Source: Bradyrhizobium_A sp052115025
Lineage (GTDB): Bacteria; Pseudomonadota; Alphaproteobacteria; Rhizobiales; Xanthobacteraceae
Assembly (NCBI RefSeq): GCF_052115025.1
Contig: NZ_JBFRFW010000002.1
Location: 434,001-498,000, forward strand
DNA length: 64,000 bases
Direction: 5' to 3'
Each line of letters opens with the position of its first letter. The first letter of the stretch is position 1. The notes beneath the pieces were generated by a model. The model did not search any database. It was given only the letters and a program-made list of their open reading frames with translations, and was not told the DNA's origin. This document shows, one piece after another, positions 1 through 9,681 of this stretch. The position numbers were made by a program, and so were the translations under genes.

Positions 1-169
1 CCCTGCCCCCGCCCCCTTTGGCCGCCCGATGGCTTGCCCGAAATCGCGGCGTTATGTATACGCGCGTTTTGGCTGGCGCGCGCCCTTCCTTTTTACGCGC
101 CGGTTCAGACCGTTAGATAAACCCGCAACCCGCACCCGACGTGTTGCCCAGAAGGACTGCGCCACCCGC

Positions 170-1426
170 ATGGCCCGGCTCGTCATGAAATTCGGCGGCA
201 CTTCGGTCGCCAACATCGAACGCATCCGCAACGTGGCGCGGCATGTCAAACGCGAGGTCGACGCCGGGCATGAGGTCGCCGTGGTGGTGTCGGCGATGTC
301 CGGCAAGACCAACGAGCTGGTCGCCTGGGCGACCGAGGCCTCGGCCCTGCACGACGCGCGCGAGTACGATGCCGTGGTGGCGTCCGGCGAGCAGGTGACC
401 TCGGGCCTGCTGGCGATCGCGCTGCAGGCGCTCGGCATCCAGGCGCGCTCCTGGCAGGGCTGGCAGATTCCGATCAAGACCAGCGACGCCCATGCCTCCG
501 CCCGCATCCTCGGCATCGACGGCGACGAGCTGATCAAGCGCTTCAGGGAACGCAAGGAGGTGGCTGTCATTGCCGGCTTCCAGGGCATTCACGAGGAAAC
601 CGGCCGCATCACCACGCTCGGCCGCGGCGGCTCGGACACGTCGGCGGTGGCGATCGCCGCCGCCATCCACGCCGACCGCTGCGACATCTACACCGACGTC
701 GACGGCGTCTACACCACCGATCCGCGCGTGGTGCCGAAGGCGCGCCGCCTCGACAAGGTGGCGTTCGAGGAAATGCTGGAGCTGGCGTCCCAGGGCGCCA
801 AGGTGCTCCAGGTGCGTTCCGTGGAGCTCGGCATGGTGCACAATGTGCGCGTGTTCGTGCGCTCCAGCTTCGACAAGCCAGAAGATATCGACCCCAATGC
901 CAACCAGCCGCCGGGCACCCTGATCTGCGGCGAGGAGGAGATCGTGGAATCCGAAGTCGTCACCGGCATCGCCTTTTCCAAGGACGAGGCCCAAATCTCC
1001 GTGCGCCACATCGAGGACAAGCCCGGCGTTGCCGCCGCGATCTTCGTGCCGCTGGCGGACGCCAACATCAACGTCGACATGATCGTGCAGAACGTGTCCG
1101 CGGACGGCAAGACCACCGACCTCACCTTCACGGTGCCGGCGTCGGACTACGTTCGCGCCAAGGAGACCATCTCCAAGGCCAAGGACACCATCGGCTACAA
1201 GTCGATGGACAGCGCCACCGACGTCGCCAAGGTCTCGGTGATCGGCATCGGCATGCGCAGCCACGCCGGCGTCGCCGCCCAGGCGTTCAAGGCGCTGTCG
1301 GAGCGCAACATCAACATCCGCGCGATCACCACCTCGGAAATCAAGTTCTCGCTGCTGATCGACGCCGCCTACACCGAGCTTGCGGTGCGCACGCTGCACA
1401 CCCTCTATGGGCTCGACCAGGCCTGA
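170..1426 (+). CDS. lysC: Aspartate kinase
   Basis: Aspartokinase makes aspartyl-phosphate from aspartate and ATP, the first step to lysine, threonine, methionine and diaminopimelate, in the cytoplasm. The 418-residue protein has the N-terminal KFGGTSVA motif, the GRGGSDTSA motif near residue 150, and two C-terminal ACT domains (about 265-410) that usually bind lysine and threonine for feedback control. The reading frame is open upstream to position 29, but I chose the ATG at 170 because conserved sequence begins there and an AGAAGGA stretch lies about a dozen bases upstream; an ATG five codons later (185) is possible. Length fits the monofunctional LysC family. Neighbours lysC-ptsP-prfA match the usual order in Bradyrhizobium-like genomes. 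Confidence 0.96.
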   Translation: MARLVMKFGGTSVANIERIRNVARHVKREVDAGHEVAVVVSAMSGKTNELVAWATEASALHDAREYDAVVASGEQVTSGLLAIALQALGIQARSWQGWQIPIKTSDAHASARILGIDGDELIKRFRERKEVAVIAGFQGIHEETGRITTLGRGGSDTSAVAIAAAIHADRCDIYTDVDGVYTTDPRVVPKARRLDKVAFEEMLELASQGAKVLQVRSVELGMVHNVRVFVRSSFDKPEDIDPNANQPPGTLICGEEEIVESEVVTGIAFSKDEAQISVRHIEDKPGVAAAIFVPLADANINVDMIVQNVSADGKTTDLTFTVPASDYVRAKETISKAKDTIGYKSMDSATDVAKVSVIGIGMRSHAGVAAQAFKALSERNINIRAITTSEIKFSLLIDAAYTELAVRTLHTLYGLDQA

Positions 1427-1849
1427 GACGGCCGTGGCGGCGACGTCGCCCGGAGACATGCCGCGCGCCACGCCCATGCGCGCGGCAGATCGTGCCCGAA
1501 GCTTCGGCAGCATGTCCGCACGGTCCGGGCCGCGGTAGCACAGCACCCTTTTCCAGCCCGTTTGGGAACCTGCCTGGACGGCCCGCGGCGGCCTGTCACG
1601 GACGGCCGGAAAGCCATCCACATGCCCGGCGTCTGGCAGGCGTTTTGCTTGGCAAAACAAACACAATTTCGCTATACGCCTGAGGAATAGGCAGCGGCAA
1701 ATTGTGTCACAGTTTGCGGGTTTCCGATTCGACCGCGGCGCGGCCGAATCGGATGGGGCACGTGAAAAGCTGTTATATTCCTGAAGGTTAGATCCTGCGC
1801 GCAGCCTCGGGCGAGCGCCGGGATTTGCGAGACGCGGAGGTGTCGGCAT
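1427..1849. other. Intergenic region lysC-ptsP
   Basis: No gene is supported in these 423 bases. The first half is GC-rich without a convincing terminator. The second half holds a candidate ptsP promoter and a small inverted repeat, GTTTTGC (1642-1648) and GCAAAAC (1652-1658), followed by a leader of about 165 bases. Confidence 0.5.
1649..1677 (+). promoter_or_regulatory. Candidate sigma70-type promoter for ptsP
   Basis: TTGGCA at 1649-1654 and CTATAC at 1672-1677 are separated by exactly 17 bases. The -35 element lies inside the inverted repeat at 1642-1658, so a repressor bound there could compete with polymerase. This is inferred from the sequence only. Confidence 0.35.
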
Positions 1850-4117
1850 ATGCGGAGCACGCTGGGAGGCCCCCGCGTCCTGTTGAGACGGCTCCGCGAA
1901 GTCATGGCCGAGCCGGTCAGCGCCCAGGAGCGGCTGGACAAGATCGTGGTGCTGATCGCTGCCAACATGGTGGCGGAGGTGTGCTCCACCTATGTGCTGC
2001 GCGTCGACAACACCCTCGAGCTCTACGCCACCGAAGGTCTGAACCGTGACGCGGTCCACCAGACCGTGCTGAACGCCCATGAGGGCCTCGTCGGCCTTGT
2101 CGCCAGCGAGGCAACGCCGCTCAACCTCTCCAACGCCCAGAACCACCCGGCGTTCTCCTACCGGCCGGAGACCGGCGAAGAGATCTACCACTCCTTCCTC
2201 GGCGTGCCGATCCTGCGCGCCGGCAACACCCTCGGCGTGCTGGTGGTGCAGAACCGCGCCCACCGCACCTATGTCGAGGAAGAGGTCGAGGCGCTGCAGA
2301 CCACCGCGATGGTGCTCGCGGAGATGATCGCCTCGGGCGAGCTGTCGGCGCTGGCCCAGCCCGGCGCCGAGCCGGCCGCGCGCCACTCGCTGCACAAGGC
2401 CGGCTCGATCCTGTCCGACGGCATCGCGCTCGGCCATGTCGTGCTGCACGAGCCGCGGGTGGTCATCACCAACTACATCGCCGAGGACCTGCAGAAGGAG
2501 GTCAAACGGCTCGATACCGCGCTCGCCAACCTGCGCTCCGACCTCGATCGCCTGCTCGAGCGCGGCGACATGGCCGAGGGCGGCGAGCACCGCGACGTGC
2601 TCGAGGCCTACCGCATGTTCGCCAACGACCACGGCTGGTCGCACAAGCTGCATGAAGCGGTCGCCACGGGCCTCACCGCTGAAGCCGCCGTCGAGCGCGT
2701 GCAGTCCGACACCCGCGCACGCATGCTGCGCTCGACCGACCCCTACCTGCGCGAGCGGCTGCACGACCTCGAGGACCTCGGCCACCGCCTGATGCGGCAG
2801 TTGATGGGGCAAACCCACGCGCCGTCGCGCGAGCAGTTGCCCGACAACGCCATCCTGATCGCGCGCGCGATGGGCCCGGCGGCGCTGCTCGACTACGACC
2901 GCAAGCGGCTGCGCGGCCTCGTGCTGGAGGAAGGCACGTCGAACTCCCATGTCGCGATCGTCGCCCGCGCGCTCGGCATTCCGGCGGTCGGCGAGGTGCC
3001 GAACGCCGCCGGCGTCGCCGATCCCGGCGATGCGGTGATCGTCGACGGCACCTCCGGCTCGATCTACTTCCGCCCGTCCGCCGAAATCGAGGCGGCCTAT
3101 GCCGAACGCGTGCGCTTCCGCGCCCGCCGCCAGGCACAATACCTCGCCCTGCGCGACAAGCCGACGGCGACCAAGGACGGCCAGCCGGTCGAGCTGATGA
3201 TCAACGCTGGCCTCGTCATCGACCTGCCGCACATCGAGGACACCAACTGCTCGGGCATCGGCCTGTTCCGCACCGAGCTGCAGTTCATGGTCGGACAGAG
3301 CCTGCCGCGCTCGAGCGAGCAGTTGCAGCTCTACCGCGCCGTGCTCGATGCCGCCGGCAGCAAGCCGGTGACCTTCCGCACCCTCGATATCGGCGGCGAC
3401 AAGGCGCTGCCGTACATGGAGACCATCACCGAGGAGAATCCGGCGCTGGGCTGGCGCGCGATCCGCCTCGGCCTCGACCGCCCCGGCCTGCTGCGCGGCC
3501 AGATCCGCGCGCTGCTGCGCGCCGGCGGCGGCCGCGCGCTGAAGATCATGTTCCCGATGATTTCCGAGGTCGCCGAATTCGACCAGGCCAAGGTTATCGT
3601 CGAACGCGAGCTGACCTATCTGCGCCAGCATGGCCACGCGCTGCCCGAACGCATCGATATCGGCACCATGGTCGAGGTGCCGGCGCTGCTCTACCAGCTC
3701 GACGAGCTGCTCAAGCGGGTCGACTTCGTCTCGGTCGGCTCCAACGACCTGTTCCAGTTCCTGTACGCCGTCGACCGCGGCAACCCGAAAGTGTCGGAGC
3801 GCTTCGACACGCTGGCGGCGCCGGTGCTGCGCGCGCTGCGCGACATCGTGACCAAGGCGACCGCGGCCGGGAAGTCGGCATCGCTGTGCGGCGAGATGGC
3901 CTCGCAGCCGCTCGGTGCGCTGGCGCTGCTCGCCCTCGGCTACCGCTCGCTGTCGCTGTCGGCCACCGCCCATGGCCCGGTCAAGGCGATGATCCTGGAG
4001 CTCGACGTCGGCAAGGCGGCCGCCATGATCAAGCCGCTGCTCGACGCCCCGGCCGGCAGCGTCTCGATCCGCGACCGGCTCAAGGAATTTGCCGAAAAGG
4101 AAGGACTGCCGCTGTAA
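1850..4117 (+). CDS. ptsP: Phosphoenolpyruvate-protein phosphotransferase, nitrogen PTS Enzyme I
   Basis: PtsP takes phosphate from PEP and passes it to NPr, starting the regulatory nitrogen-PTS cascade that in alphaproteobacteria affects potassium transport, PHB turnover and stress signalling. The 755 residues comprise an N-terminal GAF domain (about 15-165), a PEP-utiliser N-terminal domain, the phosphohistidine loop TSNSHVAIVAR with active His367, and a C-terminal PEP-binding TIM barrel including FRTELQFM and SNDLFQF. A strong GGAGGT ribosome site at 1836-1841 sits eight bases before the ATG and supports this start. The gene is followed 33 bases later by prfA in the same direction, so they are probably co-transcribed. 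Confidence 0.96.
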   Translation: MRSTLGGPRVLLRRLREVMAEPVSAQERLDKIVVLIAANMVAEVCSTYVLRVDNTLELYATEGLNRDAVHQTVLNAHEGLVGLVASEATPLNLSNAQNHPAFSYRPETGEEIYHSFLGVPILRAGNTLGVLVVQNRAHRTYVEEEVEALQTTAMVLAEMIASGELSALAQPGAEPAARHSLHKAGSILSDGIALGHVVLHEPRVVITNYIAEDLQKEVKRLDTALANLRSDLDRLLERGDMAEGGEHRDVLEAYRMFANDHGWSHKLHEAVATGLTAEAAVERVQSDTRARMLRSTDPYLRERLHDLEDLGHRLMRQLMGQTHAPSREQLPDNAILIARAMGPAALLDYDRKRLRGLVLEEGTSNSHVAIVARALGIPAVGEVPNAAGVADPGDAVIVDGTSGSIYFRPSAEIEAAYAERVRFRARRQAQYLALRDKPTATKDGQPVELMINAGLVIDLPHIEDTNCSGIGLFRTELQFMVGQSLPRSSEQLQLYRAVLDAAGSKPVTFRTLDIGGDKALPYMETITEENPALGWRAIRLGLDRPGLLRGQIRALLRAGGGRALKIMFPMISEVAEFDQAKVIVERELTYLRQHGHALPERIDIGTMVEVPALLYQLDELLKRVDFVSVGSNDLFQFLYAVDRGNPKVSERFDTLAAPVLRALRDIVTKATAAGKSASLCGEMASQPLGALALLALGYRSLSLSATAHGPVKAMILELDVGKAAAMIKPLLDAPAGSVSIRDRLKEFAEKEGLPL

Positions 4118-4150
4118 CCCGCCATCGCGGACCAGCGCCCCGAACACGCC

Positions 4151-5230
4151 ATGTTGCCCGAAGCCAAACTCGACGTCCTGCTCGCGCGCCACGCCGCGCT
4201 CGAAGCCGAACTGCTCGGCCAGGTCTCTTCCGAGACCTATGTCCGCGCCACCCGCGAACTCAGCGAACTCGCGCCGGTGGTCGAGGCCGTGAAGGCCTAT
4301 CGCGCCGCGGTGCGCGAGCTCGCCGACATCGACACCATGATCGCGGACCCCTCGACCGATGCCGAGATGCGGACCATGGCCGAGAGCGAACGGCCGCAGC
4401 TCGAAGCGCGGCGAGAGGAGCTCACCCAGGCGATCCGCATCGCGCTGCTGCCCAAGGATGTCATGGACGACCGCAACGTCATGCTGGAAATCCGTGCCGG
4501 CACCGGCGGCGACGAGGCGTCGTTGTTCGCGGGCGACCTCTACCGGATGTATGAGCGCTTCGCCGCGCTGCAGGGCTGGAAGGTGGAGGTGATGTCCGCC
4601 AGCGAAGGCACCATGGGCGGCTTCAAGGAAATCATCGCCGAGGTCCAGGGGCGCGGCGCCTTCGCCAAGCTGAAGTTCGAATCCGGCGTGCACCGCGTGC
4701 AGCGCGTGCCCGACACCGAGACACAGGGCCGCATCCACACCTCGGCGGCGACAGTCGCCGTGCTGCCCGAGGTCGAGGACATCGACGTCGACATCAAGAA
4801 CGACGACCTGCGCATCGAGACCATGCGCGCCGGCGGCGCTGGCGGCCAGCACGTCAACAAGACCGAGTCGGCGATCCGTATCACGCATATCCCGACCGGT
4901 ATCGTGGTGATGATGCAGGACAGCCGTTCGCAGCACAAGAATCGCGCCAGCGCCATGAACATCCTGCGCGCACGCATCTATGACGCCGAGCGCCAGCGCC
5001 TCGACGCGGCACGCTCGGCGGACCGCCGCGAGAAGGTCGGCTCGGGCGATCGTTCGGAACGGATCCGCACCTACAACTTCCCGCAGGGCCGCGTCACCGA
5101 CCACCGCATCAACCTGACGCTCTACAAGCTGCCGCAGGTGATCGCCGGCGAGGCGCTCGGCGAGCTGATCGACGCACTGACCACCGAGCACCAGGCGGCG
5201 CAGCTCGCCGCCGAAGGCGCCGCCGCGTGA
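4151..5230 (+). CDS. prfA: Peptide chain release factor 1
   Basis: RF1 reads stop codons UAA and UAG and triggers peptide release on the ribosome. The 359-residue protein has the catalytic GGQ at residues 231-233 and the stop-codon-reading tripeptide in the form PDT (in RVPDTETQGR), matching the PxT pattern of RF1 rather than the SPF of RF2. Length is normal. The final bases overlap the GTG start of prmC, whose product methylates the GGQ glutamine, so enzyme and substrate are translationally coupled. Confidence 0.97.
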   Translation: MLPEAKLDVLLARHAALEAELLGQVSSETYVRATRELSELAPVVEAVKAYRAAVRELADIDTMIADPSTDAEMRTMAESERPQLEARREELTQAIRIALLPKDVMDDRNVMLEIRAGTGGDEASLFAGDLYRMYERFAALQGWKVEVMSASEGTMGGFKEIIAEVQGRGAFAKLKFESGVHRVQRVPDTETQGRIHTSAATVAVLPEVEDIDVDIKNDDLRIETMRAGGAGGQHVNKTESAIRITHIPTGIVVMMQDSRSQHKNRASAMNILRARIYDAERQRLDAARSADRREKVGSGDRSERIRTYNFPQGRVTDHRINLTLYKLPQVIAGEALGELIDALTTEHQAAQLAAEGAAA

Positions 5231-6132
5231 GCGGCAGCTACACCGGCCTGACCGTCATGGCGGCGCGCCGCGAGGTGACGCGCGGCCTCAGGGAGGCCGC
5301 CATCGAGACGCCGGAGCTCGACGCGCGGCTGCTGATCGGCGCGGTGCTCGCTCTCGACCTCACCGGACTGACCACCGCGCAGACGCGACTGGTCACCGAC
5401 ATCGAGGCCGGGCAGCTTGCCGGCTTCGTCGCGCGTCGCATGGCCGGCGAGCCGGTGGCACGCATCCTCGGCATCAAGGAATTCTGGGGCCTGCCGCTGG
5501 CGCTGTCCGCCGCAACCTTGGTGCCACGCCCCGACACCGAAACGCTGGTGGAAGCGGCACTCGATATCGTGCGCGCCGACGCGAGGGGCGCACCGCGCCG
5601 CGCACTGCGAATTGCCGATCTCGGCACCGGCTCGGGCGCCATCCTGCTGGCGCTGCTGAAGGAATTGCCGGATGCGCGCGGCGTCGGCACCGACGTCAGC
5701 ACCGAGGCGCTGCACACCGCGGCTGGCAATGCAGGGCGCCTCGGGCTTGCCGAACGGGCAAGCTTCGTTCAGTGCAGCTATGCGCAGGCGCTGCACGGCC
5801 CGTTCGACATCATCGTCTCCAACCCGCCCTACATTCCGACCGGCGACATCGCCGGCCTCGACATCGACGTGCGCGAGCACGATCCCGTTCTCGCACTCGA
5901 CGGTGGCGCCGATGGCCTTGATGCCTATCGCAGCCTGATTCCACAGGCTGTGACGCTGCTTGGTGGGGGCGGCGCATTGCTGGTCGAGGTCGGTCACGAC
6001 CAGAGCGACGCGGTCGCCCGCCTGATGGCCGCGGCCGGGCTCGCGCTTGCCCCTGTCCGGGCCGACCTCGCCGGACTCCCGCGCGTCGTGATCGGGCGAA
6101 AATGGGGCCCGGAAGCTGATTTTTCCCAATAA
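5227..6132 (+). CDS. prmC: Peptide chain release factor N5-glutamine methyltransferase
   Basis: PrmC (HemK) transfers a methyl group from SAM to the glutamine of the release-factor GGQ motif, raising termination efficiency. The 301 residues contain the SAM-binding motif LGTGSGA (about 136-142) and the glutamine-binding NPPY motif at 199-202. The start is a GTG inside a GTGA overlap with the prfA stop codon, a typical coupled arrangement. The first 90 residues match the helical substrate-recognition domain of the family. No obvious terminator follows. Confidence 0.95.
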   Translation: MSGSYTGLTVMAARREVTRGLREAAIETPELDARLLIGAVLALDLTGLTTAQTRLVTDIEAGQLAGFVARRMAGEPVARILGIKEFWGLPLALSAATLVPRPDTETLVEAALDIVRADARGAPRRALRIADLGTGSGAILLALLKELPDARGVGTDVSTEALHTAAGNAGRLGLAERASFVQCSYAQALHGPFDIIVSNPPYIPTGDIAGLDIDVREHDPVLALDGGADGLDAYRSLIPQAVTLLGGGGALLVEVGHDQSDAVARLMAAAGLALAPVRADLAGLPRVVIGRKWGPEADFSQ

Positions 6133-6687
6133 AAACCTCTTGGAATATCGCTCGAGAGCGACTAGGTTCCGGACACAGCATCGGTCCCAGGCAGCCCACC
6201 CCGCAGACGCTGCGGAGGCTAAAGCTCTCCCTGTCGAGAGCCCGACCGAGTGAAAGGTTCCAAAAGACCGGTTGTATGGAGCGCGAAGGCTGGAGCAGCC
6301 GCGCCGCCCGCAATCGCCAAGCGAACGAAAGCCTGATATTGCGGCTATACACTCATTTCGAGATGTCGGGCCTGTTGCATGCCTGACCAGCGGATCGAGC
6401 CGGCGGCCTAGGTGACGCCCGGCATGTGGGGGACGCGTCCGTGGTGACCACGACGGATGAAATGGATCTCGCGTTTCGCACCCGGAACGCGCGCCACTTG
6501 ATGATTGCCGGGGGATGCTGTTCCGACACCCCCGTGGCCGACGATACCCCTCCCGGATCCTCGGCGCTGACGAAGGGAACTTCTGAACCACCACGCTGGA
6601 ATTGAACCTGGCGATGAGTCGGGCGCCGCGCGCGTCCTTCGCATCCATTACGACATCGAGACTTCAGGGTTGGCGAAAAGGCACGAC
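6133..6687. other. Long intergenic region prmC-DUF4167
   Basis: This 555-base stretch has no open frame with recognisable protein features on either strand. It is GC-rich with several short inverted repeats. A loosely promoter-like A+T-richer segment (about 6330-6360) could drive DUF4167 with a leader of around 300 bases. I cannot identify an RNA gene in it. Confidence 0.4.
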
Positions 6688-7416
6688 ATGAGAAACGGTC
6701 AGAACAACAACAAGCGGATGCGGAACCGGAATAATCACAGCAACAATAACAACCGCCGCGGCCAGAACCCGATGACCCGGGTGTATGATTCCAACGGACC
6801 TGACGTCAAAATCCGCGGCACCGCCGCTCATATCGCCGAAAAATATCTGCAGCTTGCCCGCGACTCGCAGAGTTCCGGCGACCCTGTCGCGGCGGAAAAC
6901 TACTACCAGCACGCCGAGCACTATTTCCGCCTGATCGCCGCCGCCCAGGAGCAGTTCCGGCAGAATCAGCCGCAACCGCAGCAGCAGGTGCGTAGCGATC
7001 AGGACGGCGACGACGAGGAGAGCTTCTCCAATTTCGGCACCGAACCGGGCTTCGGCCTGCGCGAGCCACAACCGTCCTACCAGAGCCGCGAATCACAGCA
7101 GTCCTATCAGCCGCGCGAACAGCATCGTGATCGCGACCCCGGCTCGCGCGAGCAGCCGCGCGAGCAGAACCTGCGCGAAGGCCGTTCGCAGCCCGCCCAC
7201 CAGGACAGTGACGCCGGCGATGTCGATCGCCTGCCGTCGTTCATTACCGGGGCCCAGCCGCAGCCGAATAACGGCACCAACGGTTATGAGGGCAACGGCC
7301 ACCAGGGCGGCGACCGTTTCCCGCCGCGGCGCCGGCGCCGGCCGCACGGCCCGCGCGGCGAAGGCCGCAACGCCGCGCAGCCGAGCCTGAGCGAAGACTT
7401 CTCGTCGGGCGAGTGA
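6688..7416 (+). CDS. DUF4167 domain-containing protein
   Basis: A 242-residue cytoplasmic protein of unknown function, conserved across Rhizobiales. The N-terminal 25 residues are almost all Asn and Arg. They are followed by the conserved DUF4167 block (about residues 27-85, with TRVYDSNGPDVKIRGTA and an alanine/tyrosine-rich helical pair resembling a TPR). After that comes a long low-complexity tail rich in Gln, Arg, Glu and Pro that ends in an Arg-rich patch. This composition suggests nucleic-acid binding, which is inference. The ATG at 6688 is preferred over a TTG at 6670 because AAAAGG (6675-6680) lies at ribosome-site distance. Confidence 0.85.
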   Translation: MRNGQNNNKRMRNRNNHSNNNNRRGQNPMTRVYDSNGPDVKIRGTAAHIAEKYLQLARDSQSSGDPVAAENYYQHAEHYFRLIAAAQEQFRQNQPQPQQQVRSDQDGDDEESFSNFGTEPGFGLREPQPSYQSRESQQSYQPREQHRDRDPGSREQPREQNLREGRSQPAHQDSDAGDVDRLPSFITGAQPQPNNGTNGYEGNGHQGGDRFPPRRRRRPHGPRGEGRNAAQPSLSEDFSSGE

Positions 7417-7504
7417 TCGCCCTGACGTTGCCGCAGCGGTGCGACGACGTGATACGACGACTTGATACGACGACAGCGGCGCGACCGGACGGCGATGACC
7501 TCGC

Positions 7505-8260
7505 CTACGGCGCGCCGATTTCGTCTCTGCGGGGCGCCGGTGTCGGCACCAGCACCGGGTCGAGCGCGGGGATCAGCCGGGTGCGCTGCCGCCGCGCCGG
7601 AATCGCGCGGTAGACCTGCTTGGTCGCCTCGACGATATGGACCCCTGCGAACGGCGAGGAGATCGCAGCACTGAGCCGCTCCCAGGCCACCGCCGACCGC
7701 AGGATCCAGCCGCCGTCGATCGGCGGCACGAACAGTGCCTCGCTCCACGCCGACGGCGTGAACCAGGTCTGGCGCAGCAGCTCCGTGATCTGGCTGCGCG
7801 AGTAGGGCCGGCCATGGCCGAACGGCGTCTTGTCGGTCCGTGTCCAGACGCCGCGGCGATTGGGAATGATCGCCATCATCCGCCCCGACGGCGCCAGGAT
7901 GCGCCAGACCTCGCGCAACAGCCCGGCGGGATCATCCGACATCTCCAGCGCATGCACCAGCAGGATGCGGTCAACGGCCGCATCGGGCAACGGCAGCGAG
8001 AACTCGTCGACCAGGGTCGAGAGACATGGCCGCGAGGTCGGCCACTTCAGCACGCCCTGCGCCGCCGGCATGAAGGCGATGCAGCGCTCCGAATCCTCCC
8101 GGAACAGGCCGAGATACGGCGTCGGATAGCCGATGCCCAGCACCCGCAGCCCCTTGGCCTGGGGCCACTGGGCGCGGATGCCCCGATTGATCAGGCGCCG
8201 CGCCACCACGCCGAGCGGCTGCGAATAGAAGTTGCGGAGATCGATCACATCCATCGTCAT
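7505..8260 (-). CDS. Class I SAM-dependent methyltransferase
   Basis: A Methyltransf_11-type enzyme of about 251 residues; the substrate is unknown. Visible features are a glycine-rich SAM motif (LGIGYPTPYLGLF), an acidic/hydrophobic strand (VDRILLVHALEMSDDP) and a post-motif stretch (LREVWRILAPSGRMMAIIPN) typical of the family. The frame is open further upstream, but that extension crosses the region shared with the divergent gloB gene. I chose the ATG at 8260, giving MTMDVIDLRNFYSQPLG; ATGs at 8269 and 8254 are alternatives. The pairing with divergent gloB is common in Rhizobiales. Confidence 0.8.
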   Translation of the reverse strand: MTMDVIDLRNFYSQPLGVVARRLINRGIRAQWPQAKGLRVLGIGYPTPYLGLFREDSERCIAFMPAAQGVLKWPTSRPCLSTLVDEFSLPLPDAAVDRILLVHALEMSDDPAGLLREVWRILAPSGRMMAIIPNRRGVWTRTDKTPFGHGRPYSRSQITELLRQTWFTPSAWSEALFVPPIDGGWILRSAVAWERLSAAISSPFAGVHIVEATKQVYRAIPARRQRTRLIPALDPVLVPTPAPRRDEIGAP

Positions 8261-8468
8261 TGCCGCCATCCTAGCATGATCAGTCATGGCCGTGCAGCAC
8301 GACCGGGCCTGTCCGCTGCGGGAGCGGATTTCAACCCGTCGCATGGCTGTGCTAGCGTTGGCGCAAACCGGTGTCCCAAATCCGAAATTCGCATGATTCG
8401 CGGCAAGCGCTTCGCGAACTTCGGGTACAGCGAAATCGCGAACCTGGACGCCAGACGATGGAGTTCTC

Positions 8469-9236
8469 ATGGCTGCCGATATTCGCCTGTTTCCCTGCCT
8501 TTCGGACAATTTCGGTTATTTGATTCATGATCCCGTCAGCAAGGCGACGGCCTCGGTCGATGCCCCGGAAGCGGGTCCGATCATCAAGGCACTGCAACGC
8601 GAGGGCTGGACGCTGACCGACATCCTGGTCACGCATCACCATGCCGACCATGTCGGCGGCATCGCCGAGCTGAAGGCCAGGTACAATTGCCGCGTGGTCG
8701 CCCCCCACGACAAGGCGGTGGCGATCGCCGACGTCGACGAGCGCGTCAAGGAAGGCGACACCATCCATGTCGGAACGCTGGCGGCCCGCGTGCTCGAGAC
8801 CCCCGGACACACCCTCGACCACGTCTCCTATCTGTTCGCGTCCGAACATGCGGTGTTCTGCGCCGACACGCTGTTCTCGGTCGGCTGCGGCCGGGTGTTC
8901 GAGGGCACCTATCCGATGATGTGGGACTCGCTGCTCAAGCTGCGTGCCCTGCCCGACGATACCCGTGTCTATTGCGGCCATGAATACACGCTGTCGAACA
9001 TCAAGTTCGCGCAGGGCATCGAGACGGACAACGCCGCGCTGAAGGCCCGCGCCGAGGAGGCCGCACGGCAGCGCGCCGCCAACCAGCCGACGGTCCCCAC
9101 CACCATCGGCGAGGAGAAGCGCACCAACGTGTTCCTGCGCGCCGACGTCGCCTCTGTGGCCACCGCCGTCGGCCTCGCCGGCAAAAGCGCCGCCGAGGTG
9201 TTCGGCGAGCTGCGCGAACGCAAGAACCGCGCCTGA
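8469..9236 (+). CDS. gloB: Hydroxyacylglutathione hydrolase (glyoxalase II)
   Basis: Glyoxalase II hydrolyses S-lactoylglutathione to lactate and glutathione, finishing methylglyoxal detoxification. The 255-residue metallo-beta-lactamase-fold protein carries the binuclear metal motif THHHADH (His56, His58, Asp60, His61), a second ligand region at TPGHTLDH, a bridging Asp in FCADTLFS, and the C-terminal glutathione-binding helices. Length matches the family. The stop codon overlaps by one base the ATG of the next gene, so the two are probably translated from one message. Confidence 0.95.
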   Translation: MAADIRLFPCLSDNFGYLIHDPVSKATASVDAPEAGPIIKALQREGWTLTDILVTHHHADHVGGIAELKARYNCRVVAPHDKAVAIADVDERVKEGDTIHVGTLAARVLETPGHTLDHVSYLFASEHAVFCADTLFSVGCGRVFEGTYPMMWDSLLKLRALPDDTRVYCGHEYTLSNIKFAQGIETDNAALKARAEEAARQRAANQPTVPTTIGEEKRTNVFLRADVASVATAVGLAGKSAAEVFGELRERKNRA

Positions 9237-9673
9237 TGCCCGCCGCGCCGCTCGACGCCGCCGCCGTCATCGCACGGCTGCATCTCACGCCGCATCCCGA
9301 GGGCGGCCACTATCGCGAGGTATTTCGCGATAGCCGTTGCGATGCCCACGGCCGCGCCGCCTCCACCGCAATCTATTTCCTGCTCGCGCGCGGTGAACGC
9401 TCGCACTGGCACCGGGTCGATGCGGTGGAGGTGTGGCACTATTACGCCGGCAGCCCGCTGACGCTGCAGGTCGCCGACGAGCACGGCCGCCGCACCCTGC
9501 ATCTCGGCCCCGACCTGATGGCCGGAGAAGCGCCGCAGATCGTCGTGCCGGCGGGCGCGTGGCAGGCGGCCGAAAGCCTTGGCGACTGGACGCTGGTCGG
9601 CTGCACGGTGGCCCCCGGCTTCGACTTCGCCGGCTTCGAGCTGGCGCCGCCGGGCTGGACGCCGGACGCCTAG
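9236..9673 (+). CDS. Cupin_5 (DUF985) family protein
   Basis: A 145-residue single-domain cupin whose start overlaps the gloB stop codon (TGATG). Family landmarks are LHLTPHPEGGHYRE at the N-terminus, SHWHRVDAVEVWHYYAG with candidate metal or sugar ligands, and QIVVPAGAWQAA. Cupin_5 proteins form beta-barrels and a few resemble sugar-nucleotide-binding enzymes, but no reaction is established for most members. Coupling to gloB suggests a housekeeping detoxification role at best; this is inference. Confidence 0.85.
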   Translation: MPAAPLDAAAVIARLHLTPHPEGGHYREVFRDSRCDAHGRAASTAIYFLLARGERSHWHRVDAVEVWHYYAGSPLTLQVADEHGRRTLHLGPDLMAGEAPQIVVPAGAWQAAESLGDWTLVGCTVAPGFDFAGFELAPPGWTPDA

Positions 9674-9681
9674 TTATTTGT

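Noticed and set aside
113..5191. A 1692-codon open frame on the minus strand
   Set aside because: It lies opposite lysC, ptsP and prfA, is rich in His, Gly, Arg and Ala as antisense GC-rich frames are, and shows no domain. It is a composition artefact.
7637..8530. A 297-codon plus-strand frame
   Set aside because: Antisense to the methyltransferase and overlapping the real start of gloB.
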